A DNA stretch of 64,000 nt from Mytilus edulis. Lineage: Eukaryota; Mollusca; Bivalvia; Mytilida; Mytilidae. The stretch is taken from contig NC_092346.1 in assembly GCF_963676685.1 (NCBI RefSeq), positions 76,957,821 to 77,021,820 of the forward strand, given 5' to 3'. Positions within the stretch are counted from its first letter, which is position 1; each line of letters begins with the position of its first letter. Shown here piece after piece: positions 11,698-23,084 of this stretch. The notes beneath the pieces are model-generated. The model searched no databases. It had not been told where the DNA came from and saw only the letters and a program-made list of their open reading frames with translations. The translations under genes were made by a program, and so were the position numbers.

Positions 11698-13911
11698 GTA
11701 AGTTTTAAGATATTTCTCCTTTTTCTAGTCTTTTATGTTTTTTGATTTTAGTTCATTTATATTTTTTTGGGAGTTTAGTGTGAGGTCCATTTGCAATGAA
11801 CTATTACACATTTGATTAGGAGCCAGCTGGAGCCTGCCTCTGAGTGTGGGTTTTCTCACTTTGTTGAAGACTCATTGGTTGTCTTTGGCTGTTTTCTGCT
11901 TTTTCATGGGGTTGTTGCCTCTTTGAAACATTCCCCATTTCCATTCTCAATTTTATAATACAATGTTTTAATCAAGCCTATATTGATGTAAATTCAGTCT
12001 AAAGAATAAATAGCAGTTGATTTATGATACTCATTTTAAGATAGCATGTATAAAATAATGAACACCTGACACACTTTTCTTTTACAAAAGACTCAATAGT
12101 GATGCTTGCATACAAAAATTAAGTTTAAAAAGGCCAAATTAAAAATGAAGTTGAGGAGAATTTAGGACCTAAAGTTTTGAGAGATTTTGCCAAAAATAGA
12201 TAATTTAGTTACTCTATACATGGAGTAGAAAATCCTTAATATTTTGAAATTCAAATTCAATTATGAATATGACCATATCAATTATAGTTCATGTCGACAC
12301 TAAAAGGCTGATTTATACTGGGCTGGTGAATACATCAGGAACGAAAGCTTCACCAGTAGAGGCATTGACCAAGTTCAGTGAGAAGAATGAAAAACAGTTG
12401 ATATAAATTTTGTTATAGATGCAAGTGACATTTTCTAGCAATAGCTGGAATCATTTATAGAACAAAACATAATCATTTATTATAAAAGAGTAAAAAGGTA
12501 ATAACAAAAAACCTAAAAAGATATAAAATATTGTTATTGTAATTTATTACATTATATTATAAATATGTTACTTAATATATAACTTTACATTTTAGGTCCT
12601 GTAGCAAGTGCTTTGACAAACCGTTATGGATGTCGGAAAGTTACTGTAGTTGGAGCACTACTAGCATCATTAGGATTTATTCTGAGTTTATTTGCACCAA
12701 ATATTTACTACTTATACGTTACATTTGGTATCTTATCAGGTAAATTAAAGACAATCATTTGAATATTAAATGCTGCAAGTGCATTTACCCTTTTGCAAAT
12801 CCATATCAAGCATAATAAAAAAAACACGCTGTGGATGGTCATCAAGTTTTACTCTTGTCTATCCTGTCTTCCATACATCCCAAAATTAGTTTCCATTCCC
12901 TATCTTTAGTTTGTCACATCAAATGTAAGAAACTTATACACAATGCTTATTAGCACCGAACACAGATCCAGTTCTTATATGGGTGTCTGACTTTCATCAC
13001 TTTCAATGTTCTTAGTTATGTCCTTCATAAATGGAAAAATTAATTGCTAAATGCTCCATTTCCCCAATCTAACTTTAGTTTACCTCAACCAAATAGTACG
13101 AAACTTTTACAAAATGCTTATTCCCACCAAATACAGACAAAGTTGGAATTTGGTTAGTGTCTCTTTTACTGTTCATGAGTTATGTTCCTTTAAATATTGT
13201 TACTGAAATAATTTTGGTTATTTGATTAAAATTGAGTTTATTATTAATTAAATCACCATTTTTGCACGATGCATTAAAATGATATTCATTTGAAAATTTA
13301 TGATTTGGAAGAACAATGTATAATGGTGAATATTCTTTGAGATTATAAACATAGAAAGTTTTACAAAAAATCACTTTCTTTCCAACCCTTTTAAAATGAA
13401 GAGGTTGTTCTAAAAACCAGAGGGTTATGTTTGCAGACTAAATGTCATGAGAATAGATTTTAAATAGATTCCATGCCATTTTTGCTTGAAGTTACAGCAT
13501 CAGAATAGATTTCTGTAGATTTAACTGTCGATTTCTATGTAAATCAATAAATACTGCACTATTTGCACATTCTGTAAATCATGTTTTAATGTTTAAATAA
13601 GACATGTGATTCTATAAACACAAGTTTCATCTGCAAAATAATTCATTTTAGAATGCACAGAAACTATGAAAACACTATGAACACTGATTAATTAGAATTT
13701 GCATTGTGTTCTTTGTTTAGAAACAACTCTTAAGATTTGGCAAGGTTATTTATAAATAATAAATGTCTTGAAGTGAAACTATCATACAACAATGGTAAAT
13801 AGAATGGTCCAATGATATCCTTTGGTTATAGAAAATAAAGATTGAACTTTTGCATCTCACCTGTGAGCAATACACAGAGATACTAATCCTACAGCAGTGG
13901 CAGTGACTGCC

Positions 13912-13956
<45 letters not shown>

Positions 13957-16900
13957 TTGTCATGTATTTGTTTGGTTGAATAATACAATCATAAAACAAA
14001 AATCATTCTGCAATAACAATAATACAAAATAAGGATTATGCGATAATTGTAAACTGTTTGAATATCATCTATAATTTCCGTTCAAACATTGCATTTTCAT
14101 CTATACCATATGTTCATTGCACTAAAATAACAAATATTACCAATTTTTTTTTGGATTTGCCTATTATCATCAAATAAAAAAAATTAAAAAAAGAGAACCA
14201 CCAGTACTGCAGAAAGAGAGAAATTGTAAACAGTGAAAATAATCAGCAACACAAAGATTAAAAAAGAGAGAATGGCCATAGTTAGAGATGTACAATGATT
14301 CTGTTCAAATCAAAAGCTCTTGTGAGACTCTAGTTAATAATTGTCGAAACTTCTGTAGTGTCATGAATTTTGTAATTATTTCAGTCTACTCATGTAATCT
14401 AACTGTTTATTTTATTTCAGGTTTGGGTTTTGGATTAATGTACTTGCCAGCCATTGTGAGCGTGTCACATTATTTTGATACAAAGAGATCATTTGCTACT
14501 GGACTAGCAGTATGTGGGTCAGGTATAGGTACATTTATATTTGCTCCATTGTCGAAATTTTTGGTAGATGAATACAAGTGGCAGGGAGCTGCTCTTATAG
14601 AAGCAGGGATTATTTTGAACTGTATTCTTTGTGGTGCTTTATTTAGACCATTAACTAACAGTGTGTCAGATAATGATGAAGAAAATGGTGGACTACATAG
14701 TACTGAAAAGGAAGTGCTTCTTGATAAGAAAACACAGAATGGAAGTACTGGAGATCACATTCCAGTAATTAAAGTGAATGGAGAAAGAAAACCGATTAAA
14801 GATCATGTACTCGATCAATTAAGGTTGACAGAAACAAATAATGTAAATATGTTCAGAAGTGATGGAGCTATTCATACAGTTAATGGGAATTATTCAGAAC
14901 CATCATCACCATTATCAGCCATTGTTGTTCCATCATTTAATCGTCAACATTCTTTTACACCTGTCCAGAGAACAACTGGTTCAAGTGTTTTCAATAGGAA
15001 AGATATATTTTATAGCGGAAGTTTAATGAACATTCCACAATACAAGTCCAATCCAGAGATGTATATAACAAGCATTCAGTCCATACCAGAAATGATATCT
15101 GATGATAAAGAATGGTGTCTTATACGTTGTCTCAATTTGTCACCAGAAATGAAAGATGCCATTCATCAAATGTTAGACTTTTCTTTGCTTAAGGATGTTA
15201 TATTTGTACTGTTTGTTATTTCCAACATTTGCACCAGTATTGGTTTTAACATGCCTTATATATATCTACCAGCTTGTGCCCAAGAAGCTGGAATAGATGA
15301 AAACAGTAGTGCCTTTTTAGTTTCTATAATTGGTATAACCAATACAATTGGTCGTATTGTGTTTGGCTGGATGGCAGACAGACCATGGGTTAATAGACTG
15401 ATGTTGTACAACACTGCCTTAGTTATATGTGGTGTTGCTACTGCCTTGAGTCCTTTAAGTGACAGTTTACCATACCTCCAAGGTTATGCAGCTGTATTTG
15501 GTGCATTTATAGGTATGTATGTTGGTAGGGGTAAATATTATTAAAGGGAAACTTCGCAAAAAAATCAAAAATTGATATTATGTCCATTCTGTATAAAAAT
15601 GCTCAAATTTATAGATATTAAAGTTTATTCCGCTAAATAAGAGATCACCATCGATTTTAAATTTTGAGTATCAGTTCTCTACTCTCCGCCATCTTGTCAC
15701 CTTCTCCGATGAAAAATCACGATATGTCAATAAACCACAAAGGAACAAAACTACAGTAAACGATGTAGTCGTAATTGCGTGTCGATATCTTGTCAATCGT
15801 ACGGTTGTTTTATCTGACTGACTAACTTGATACGGAAAATGGTCTTATATTTTTAAATAACCATATAGTCTGTTATTTTTAAACTGATAATATTGTAATT
15901 AGTTAAAAAGTCAAAGTTCAAATCATAAAATGATAAATAAGTGTTCCGTGGAAATTGTTTTCGAAAATCTAATTCGTTCATAATTCTTTCAAGTAATAAA
16001 CTTTATTTAAATAAATTCGGATCTTCCCTCATCTGATCACCAGCATGGCTAAAGGTATTACTCCCAAAGGTATTGGAAGGGGTGTAAGGTGACACGTCCA
16101 GGTATTCAATCGATTTCCTGTCCGGCGGGCTTGCAAGTTCATGCATCGTTTCACTTCTGTAGGTATTGATCAGTGTACACGACCGTTACTTATAACTTTC
16201 CATTTTGAACTATCAGGTGCATGTATAATATACATTTTTGTCTTGCGTGTCCGAAAGTGATATAATATACTAGTCATTACTGAACTCATACGCTTGTTTA
16301 TAAATAACATTTCTGGTGTAAAGAATATTATTTATAAAAAAAAAATAATACAAAAAAAAATAATTGAAGAAATACAAATCTATTTACATATTTTTCCAAG
16401 GGTTAATTTGGGAAAATGTAATATATACTCGTTGTCAATAGTTTAGGACAGATTGGAACATACCAGAATTATTGATCTAAAAAAAATGTGCGCACTTGTC
16501 GACGATTCGTGTATACATACGCCTGGTAGAAAGTTACGGAACTATAGTCAGTAGCGCTATTTAAAATATGTATACATGTATACATTGAACATAAGAAAGA
16601 AACATACATTTTGTGTAAATTGTGGTAAAAGTTTTGTAAATAGACTAGTCCACGTATGCCAACAGTATGTAATCAACGAATTCGATAGACTATTGTATAC
16701 CAAAAGAAGAAGAAGAAAAAAAAGAAACAATTTGATTTAAATACAGGTCAATTTATAACTTGCTTTGGTTCATCGAAGTTAAGAACATAGTAAACTCACA
16801 GATTTATATATCAATTAAATTGTTCTCGAATAAAGGACGAAATTCGTCATCATCACAATTGTTCCAACATTCATGTAAAATATATGCAACTGGACGTACA

Positions 16901-19900
16901 CTAATAATCCCCAAGGAATGTGAATATTTTCTAGGAAAACTATTGAGTATCAATTTCGGGATTTATTTTCTTTCTTGATATTCAATGACAGCAATTTAAA
17001 GAATAAACTGCTTGTCGGATATTTGTCCGCTTTAGGGGTATTCTTGCAAGTTGAACAGACTTATAATAACATTCAAAAATAGGGAAAGATAACATTAAAT
17101 TCGTTGTCTTTTAATTTTAAACATCGTTGATCAAATAGTTATTTAAGTATATATATACGTTGGGAGACGACGATTATTATAGTTGTCTCAGATTTTAATA
17201 AGGACGTTCCTGATTATGAATAAATTTGGTTGACGTTTATCACACTTGAAAAGAATATCTATTCGTAATTTTTCGATTCCATTACAAAAATATTTTTTTC
17301 TTTATTCGTACATATTATATTCCGCTTCGGTAGAGTTATCTTCAGATAGTTTCATATATTAATTAATACATGGCTTTCAAAAGTCTAAATGTAAGTGTTC
17401 TCGTACATTTTTTCGCCTAATAAAGACAAATAAAAATGATTTAGTAAAGCTATTTCTAATTTCTAAGTCCCCCTTTTTTATGAGACATAAATCAAGGACA
17501 AGACTTGTATATCATTTCATTCTGACATATGAATTAAGTTTCCCGTCTTTAACCGAAAATTGTGTATTTCTTAGTAAATTAACTTATTTGAATTCAAATA
17601 AATAATAGCACCAAATATAATTAAATAATTCCACGGCGACCAATTTTTATTTGTCACCAACTTGAATATGTATTTTTAATGTGTGTATTAAATGCTTCCA
17701 CTGATCCGAATAGACAGTCACACCTGGCAAGGTGTGCCCTAGAGGCGTGGTTAAATACCGAAGTGCAAATAACAATTTACCTTTCAACAAGCCATCTACG
17801 AGTAATGCCACAGAACCGTGAATACACACATCGTATAAACCTAGCCATAGCAGAGATAGTAAAAGGTCAATAATAGTACACCAACATATTGTCTTTACAG
17901 ATTATTGTACTTTAATTTGTTCACCTTATCAGTCCGAAAATGCATTTATTAAAAATAAATTTATAACTTTTTGTGTTGTCTACAAAAATAATTCGAATAT
18001 ATACGTTTAACATAGATAATTTATCTCACGAATGAGTACAATTGAACGTCTGTGCGTTTTATCTTCTTATTATCGGATGGTTATTAGATAAAGCATACGT
18101 CATCGGCGCGCTTACGATTACGTTAAAATATGATTAAAAACCAAGACTTTTAATGATTGTATTTTAAATCCCAGCATGCAAAAATCAGGAGAAAACGTCA
18201 CGACCTACAGGAAGTAGTTGATATTTTTTCATTAATTATTGAATTTCTCCTTTATTACTGCACATATAGCGATAAAACTTTGTGAATATATATATTATGT
18301 CATAATGAACATATTTAAACCATAAGTAAAAAATTGTGAATTTTCCCTTTAAACAATTCAATTTGGTATGTGTAGTGAAACAATATAGGTGAAAAACTAT
18401 TAATCAGCAAAAAGTCTACCGGTAAACAAGTTTTAAATTATTTATACATAGGCCATCAATTATATAATTCTAATATCAATTTTTCATTAGACAATGGACC
18501 TGAATAGATGGCCAAAATTTTAAATCTGGGACAAGCACCTGACTATAAATAAAATTAAGATAATGACATACATTTATGGTGTCTTATTGGATTTCATTTA
18601 AATACATGTACCCGGTAGATGTATTCTGTATCTATTAGTAGACTGTTACATCATGAATTAATTAGATTTGATCTGGAATACTAGAACAAGATTTATTGTT
18701 CAATCATCAAGAATAAGAAGAAAGGTAAAATAGTGCATAAGTTTTGCTTTCCTGTACTAATAAAAGTGATATGAGAGATATACCAATGAGACTGCAACCA
18801 AAAAACAAAAAAAAAACACTCAAAAGGTCTTCTAGGTCAGGTAAATGTGTATCCAAAACAAAGGCAATAAAGCTCTGTATCAGCTTAAGTCTTTAGATAT
18901 AGATAAATTGAACAGAAATCCACATACTGTGGATTCATTATAATTTGTTGGATACCAATTTTCGTGGGTTTCGTGGGTACAAGTGAACCACGAATTCAAA
19001 TGTTCAATGAATATCATATTTTCAGTAGGCTTTGTATACAGAAATTGGCAAAACCACGAAATCAAATATCCACGAATATGCAAGTTTTCAGCAATCAACG
19101 AAAATTGGTACCCACGAAAATAAATGATTCCACAGTAGTTAAAAATCTGCCATGAACACCAAAGTCCTTTTAAAGGTCAAAATGATAAGTTATACAATGT
19201 AATGACACCACTGAAAAGTTCAAAGTCTCAGTTATCTCCCTTAACTAAATCATAAAGTGAAACATTTTCAAATTCTTTAGTTCAAAGTTTTATCAGTCCC
19301 TTACCCACTAATTGGAAGGAGAATTTTGGTTTGAACTCTGTCTGTCTGTCTGTTTGTCCATCTGTTAGTCAGGCAATTCAGTTTTCCACACCTTTTTTTT
19401 CATGCTTGAAGATGTTGATTTGATATTTGATATATAGTTTTATAATGACAAGTTACAGATTAAGTTTTGAATTTTGTTCCAGTCATTATAGAAATCAGTT
19501 TTCCACACTTTTAATTAGGTGGGGCATAATGTTTTTCCCTCTGTGCGTCCATTTGTTTGTCCATCTTTCCGTCTTTCTGTTTGTCCTTTCATCAGTCTAG
19601 CTTGCTTCAGGTTAAATTTTTTGGGCAAGGTAGTTTTTGATTTAGTTGAATCTGATCAACTTGAAACTCAGTACACATGTTCCCTATAATATGATCTATC
19701 TAATTTTAATGACTAATTAGAGTTTTTACCCCTATTTCACGGTCTATTGACCATAGAAAACTATAGTGTGAGTAGGGCATCCTGTACTATGGACACATTC
19801 TTGTTTTGTCATGCTTGAAGATTCAATGAATTTTTAACCAGTAGAGGACTATTTATTGACTATGTTTTGCCATGCAATACTCTTCGAATGCTTGTTTGTA

Positions 19901-22900
19901 TACAGTCAATCTGGTTCAATAACTTCACCTACCCTGCATTTCACATGCTTTTCAATATTATATAAATGTATGGTCAAATTGCCCTCTAAACTACTAACAA
20001 AATAGCAAAGTGATTGAAAACTATCATTCTCCATTGACAATAATGCATTCATGACATTGGTGTAAATTTAGATACACCAATTCAGGCTAGGCCCTAAAGG
20101 TGTATCTAATATTTAAATAATGAAAAGTAATTAAATATTTATTTTTAGATTATAAAATGATACAGAACACCAATAGTTCTGAAAACAAAATAAATTTTGG
20201 GTTTTATTGCAATTTTAAAGCATTTTAAGTACTTCATTCATCAATCTTTTTCGACTGAATTCACTTGTGTGAGATAATTTTTCTTAATATTGGCATTTAA
20301 CATTTACTTCTGATCATGAATCCCTCCCTTGCTATTTAACACATTGTCAGGAGTCAGATATTATTGTTTTCATAGAAAAAAGTGATTATATCTGCACAAA
20401 TGTAGATGACATACATCACAAGTTCATGCTGTGACTTGAAAAATATTTATGGTTTGGGCATCAGTGGTGTAGACAATACTGACATTGTTTAATTTAATGT
20501 CTCAATTAAACAAAAAATGGGGATGTAGCCAATGACCTAATTTTCATGGTTCAGTGACTACTTGAAAAAAAGTTCAGATTATTAGTTTTATAAATATCAC
20601 TCATTATTATTATTATTATTATTTACAGTGCTTATATAGCGCTTATCTAAATAAACATTTACTCTAAGCGCTTTACAATGCATTTAAAAAACAATGATAC
20701 AAGTACATATATATAAAATGATAAATAAACACAATTTAAAAAAAAACAAAAAATTATATATCTTTGTGTCAATGGCTAAGTATAACTCAAAATATAAAAA
20801 TTAAAAAATTATTCATCAAATATAATTTTAAAATATAGATAAATTTCAATTTAAAAAAAAATAAAATATAATGAGTAATAGGATAACTATATTTGGTATG
20901 TGCGTATCTTGCAAGGTCATCATGCCCATCAGATAGTTTTCACTTGACCTCTACCTCATTTCATGAATCTGTGAACAAGGTTAAGTTTTCTTGGTCAAGT
21001 CCATATCTGAGATACTGTAAGCAATCGGTCTACTATATTTGGTGTATGGAATGATTGTAAGGTGCACATGCCTAACTTGCAGATGTCATCTGACTCTGAC
21101 CTTATTTTCATGGTTTATTGATCAATGTTCAGTTTTCCTGGTTAAATTTGTTTCTTAAAAGTACAATAGGTCAACCACATTAAAACCATATTTGGTGTAT
21201 AGAATGATTGTAAAGTGAACATGTATTTACAGTTTGGTTTATCTGACCATGTATGACCTCATTTTCTTGGATCATGTTCAGTTTATGTGACAGTTGTAGT
21301 AAAGCTTTATATTAAGGACTATAATATCAACATAAAATCATTTCAGCATGTTTGCACTTCTGTAAGAGTACCAATGAACATTTGACATGTATGCATTTGA
21401 ACAGTATGAAATAAGTACCACAATTTTAAATAAGTGTCATCCAACATAAAAAAAAAGTTTCTTACAAACATTGATTTGACATAATAACATATATACATGT
21501 ATATATTTATCTCCACTTTTTTTCAGGTGTATATGTAGGACTTACATCTGTTGTATTGGTGGACTTGTTAGGGATAGATAAACTGACCAATGCTTTTGGT
21601 TTACTTCTAATGTTTCAGGGAGTGGCTACTCTGATTGGCCCACCAATTGCAGGTATTGTAATATGTAAATCGTACATAAATCTGAAGAGAAAAAAATAGT
21701 GTTTTCATAACAAATGGTTACCCTTATACTGAACCAGTCTTAGACAAATAGGAAAATTTTTACTTTTTCTTTGAAAGAATAGTTTTTTTCTTGATTCATT
21801 TTGTGAACTATGTAACCAAACTAAACACCACTTCATATCAACAGGGAATTATCAGCTTACAAAAAGTTTCTGGTGTAGCTACTAATTGGTAGCAAGTAAA
21901 TCAACAGGTATTTGTTTGCCATTAAATAATCTTGCTTTCATGCTAGCAGATATCAAATACATGACAAGATCACTTTATTTGGAATATTTTGGTTCTTTGC
22001 AAGTCTTCATGTCTGTTAGACATGGATCACTTGAACTGGACCTAATTTCATGGATCAGTGATCAATGTTAAAGTTATATGATTAGGTCTGCTGTCTCTCA
22101 AATATTAAAAGAAGAAGGTCAACTATATATACATTGTATATTATATGTGGTGTATGGAATGATTGTATGTTAAAAATGTCAGTCTGAGTCTGGCAGGTAA
22201 CAAATGACCTTGACCTTATTTTAATGATCGAGGTGAAATCATTGTTAACTACATTCCGTGCTTACAGTTAATTCTGTATACCTGTAAATCTTATTTTTAA
22301 ACCAGTTTGTCTACTATATTGGATTTCTTGAAGCAATGAGCACGTAAAGGCATCTTTTTAAGCTCAGTTTACCTGTATGTTGTTTTAAATGGTCAGTTCT
22401 GTAGGTTGTCATTTGAAGAATCAAAAGAAAGGAAGACTTTTTAATTCTAAATTACTATACTAAATTGGAAACAAAGAAATGCCAGTACTCACCTTTTTAC
22501 ATTACAACAGCATTATTACAAGTAATTATTCAAACAGCTCTTATAAAAATGATAAAAAGCTGTATAGAAATTTTGCAAAATAAATATGTAGAAAAGAGTT
22601 ATCTTGTGAAAGCTGATGTATTTACTATTAACTATCATTATATTGCTCTTTGATTTTACTTTTAAGAAAGTTTGTCTTTTACTTTACAGGCTGGTTGTAT
22701 GATGCGACAGGAAGTTATGATATATCATTTTATGTGGCTGGGACTGTGGTAGCTTTTAGTGGTGCTATACTATACATCATTCCTGTAATACAGAAATGTA
22801 CCGGACGGAAGTCATATTCAAGAAACACAGAGTTTGTTGTTGACAATCCAGATACTTCAAACAATGAATTGAAAGAAGTAGAAATGTCAGAGATAAAGCA

Positions 22901-22907
22901 GACTTGA
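11469..22907 (+). CDS. Monocarboxylate transporter-like protein (SLC16 family, MFS), five coding exons
   Basis: Coding exons: 11469-11697, 12596-12739, 14421-15512, 21527-21652 and 22690-22907. Every junction is GT/AG, interrupts a codon after its first base and splits a glycine codon. Joined length 1809 nt, 602 aa. The start is the first ATG in this frame; it precedes the SLC16 signature [11 protein letters not shown] (residues ~17-27, entry to TM1). The second family motif, [20 protein letters not shown], lies at the start of exon 3, in the TM4-TM5 region. Predicted plan: six N-terminal helices, a cytosolic loop of about 170 residues (exon 3), then six helices ending [18 protein letters not shown]. 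The family moves lactate, pyruvate, ketone bodies, or in other branches creatine, carnitine or aromatic compounds across membranes. The substrate cannot be read here. TM8 keeps an arginine (IGRIVFGW) but, by my alignment from memory, not the preceding aspartate of MCT1-type carriers, so an orphan-type (MCT9/12/14-like) role is plausible. No breaks seen. Confidence 0.92.
11810..11955 (+). repeat. Dispersed repeat inside intron 1
   Basis: Contains 'gggttttctcactttgttgaag', 'ggttgttgcctctttgaaaca' and 'ccccatttccattctcaatttta'. Its 3' half is the reverse complement of the block at 56140-56200 and of part of 62490-62540 ('ttgagaatggaaatggggaa', 'agagacaacaacccgacca'). Confidence 0.5.
12596..12739 (+). 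CDS. SLC16-like exon 2 (residues 77-124)
   Basis: Acceptor 'acattttag', donor TCAG|GTAAAT. Encodes [20 protein letters not shown] and the next membrane segment. Too short to appear as an ORF by itself; found by continuing the phase-1 frame. Confidence 0.9.
13914..13952 (+). repeat. Poly(T) tract of 39 bases
   Basis: Uninterrupted T run in intron 2, about 470 bp upstream of exon 3. It may be the tail of a minus-strand retroposon, but no body was recognised. Confidence 0.9.
14421..15512 (+). CDS. SLC16-like exon 3 (residues 125-488)
   Basis: Acceptor 'ttatttcag' at 14412-14420, donor ATAG|GTATGT at 15513. The frame stays open upstream to 14288, but that part reads intron (it contains the polypyrimidine tract), so it is excluded. 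Holds TM4-TM6, the large hydrophilic loop and most of the C-terminal helices, including [20 protein letters not shown]. Confidence 0.93.
15541..18352. mobile_element. 2.8-kb TTAA-flanked terminal-inverted-repeat element in intron 4 (after coding exon 3)
   Basis: The left end TTAAAGGGAAACTTCGCAA (15541-15559) and the inverse of the right end TTAAAGGGAAAATTCACAA (to 18352) agree at 17 of 19 positions. If TTAA is the target duplication, the element proper starts AGGGAAA. TTAA targets are typical of piggyBac-type transposons, but piggyBac ends usually begin CCC/GGG, so the superfamily is open. The interior looks less AT-rich and richer in CG dinucleotides than its surroundings. The longest interior frames (60-72 residues) match no transposase I know, so it is probably non-autonomous. 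Confidence 0.6.
18925..19137. mobile_element. MITE, TACTGTGG family
   Basis: The ends TACTGTGGATTCATT and AATGATTCCACAGTA are inverse copies with one mismatch. The interior is itself partly palindromic: 'accaattttcgtgggtttcg' near the left faces 'cgaaaattggtacccacgaa' near the right. A diverged relative lies at 8315-8498 and a left-end fragment at 24484-24515. Confidence 0.75.
19517..19808 (+). repeat. Second copy of the GGGGCATTATG-family repeat
   Basis: Matches 1229-1572 from 'ggtggggcataatg' to 'ggacacattcttgttt', including 'gcttcaggttaaat', 'aaggtagtttttgat' and 'atttcacggtctattga'. A TCTG-rich stretch precedes it at about 19339-19360. Confidence 0.6.
20602..20680. repeat. (ATT)n microsatellite with a 'cagtgcttatatagcgc' block
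   Basis: About seven ATT triplets run into 'tacagtgcttatatagcgctt', and an inverse 'aagcgctttacaatgc' follows 30 bp later. This resembles a short inverted-repeat element found widely in invertebrates. Confidence 0.45.
20886..21330 (+). repeat. Tandem units of the 'ggtgtatggaatgattgtaa' family in intron 4
   Basis: Two to three diverged units like those at 1-700, with 'ttggtgtatggaatgattgt', 'gaccttattttcatgg' and 'cagttttcctggttaa'. Confidence 0.55.
21527..21652 (+). CDS. SLC16-like exon 4 (residues 489-530)
   Basis: Acceptor 'ttttttttcag', donor GCAG|GTATTG. Encodes [20 protein letters not shown], then [22 protein letters not shown], typical of TM10-TM11 of the family. Absent from simple ORF lists because it is short. 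Confidence 0.9.
21930..22250 (+). repeat. Further diverged copies of the 'ggtgtatggaatgattgta' repeat in intron 5
   Basis: Contains 'gtggtgtatggaatgattgta', 'tgaccttgaccttattttaatg' and an upstream 'gacctaatttcatggatcagtgatcaatgtta'. Confidence 0.5.
22690..22907 (+). CDS. SLC16-like exon 5 and stop (residues 531-602)
   Basis: Acceptor 'tttactttacag' at 22678-22689. Encodes the last helix and a hydrophilic tail ending [10 protein letters not shown], stop TGA at 22905-22907. Confidence 0.92.
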
Positions 22908-23078
22908 AGAAAATTGTGATAGATGTCTCATTTGAATATGAATTAGTGTAACAAAATAATTGCACAAGATTAGAATTATTTTTGTGATCATCAATTTCAC
23001 AACGAAATGTTAATGATTTAAATCAAATATATGTACATAGTACACTTAATTATATCATATATATATATTTGCTATGTT

Positions 23079-23084
23079 AATAAA
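23079..23084 (+). terminator. Candidate polyadenylation signal of the SLC16-like gene
   Basis: AATAAA 172 bp after the stop codon, followed by a GT/T-rich stretch ('gttggttcatatggttg'). Other AATAAA motifs further down (for example near 23227) are possible alternatives. Confidence 0.5.

Noticed and set aside
14288..14420. N-terminal extension of the long transporter ORF ([11 protein letters not shown]...)
   Set aside because: It reads through a polypyrimidine tract and acceptor; the phase-1 splice from exon 2 gives a continuous SLC16 protein instead.
17647..17873. Overlapping 60-64 codon ORFs inside the TTAA element as transposase remnants
   Set aside because: No DDE/DDD motif or recognisable family; opposite-strand frames overlap completely.
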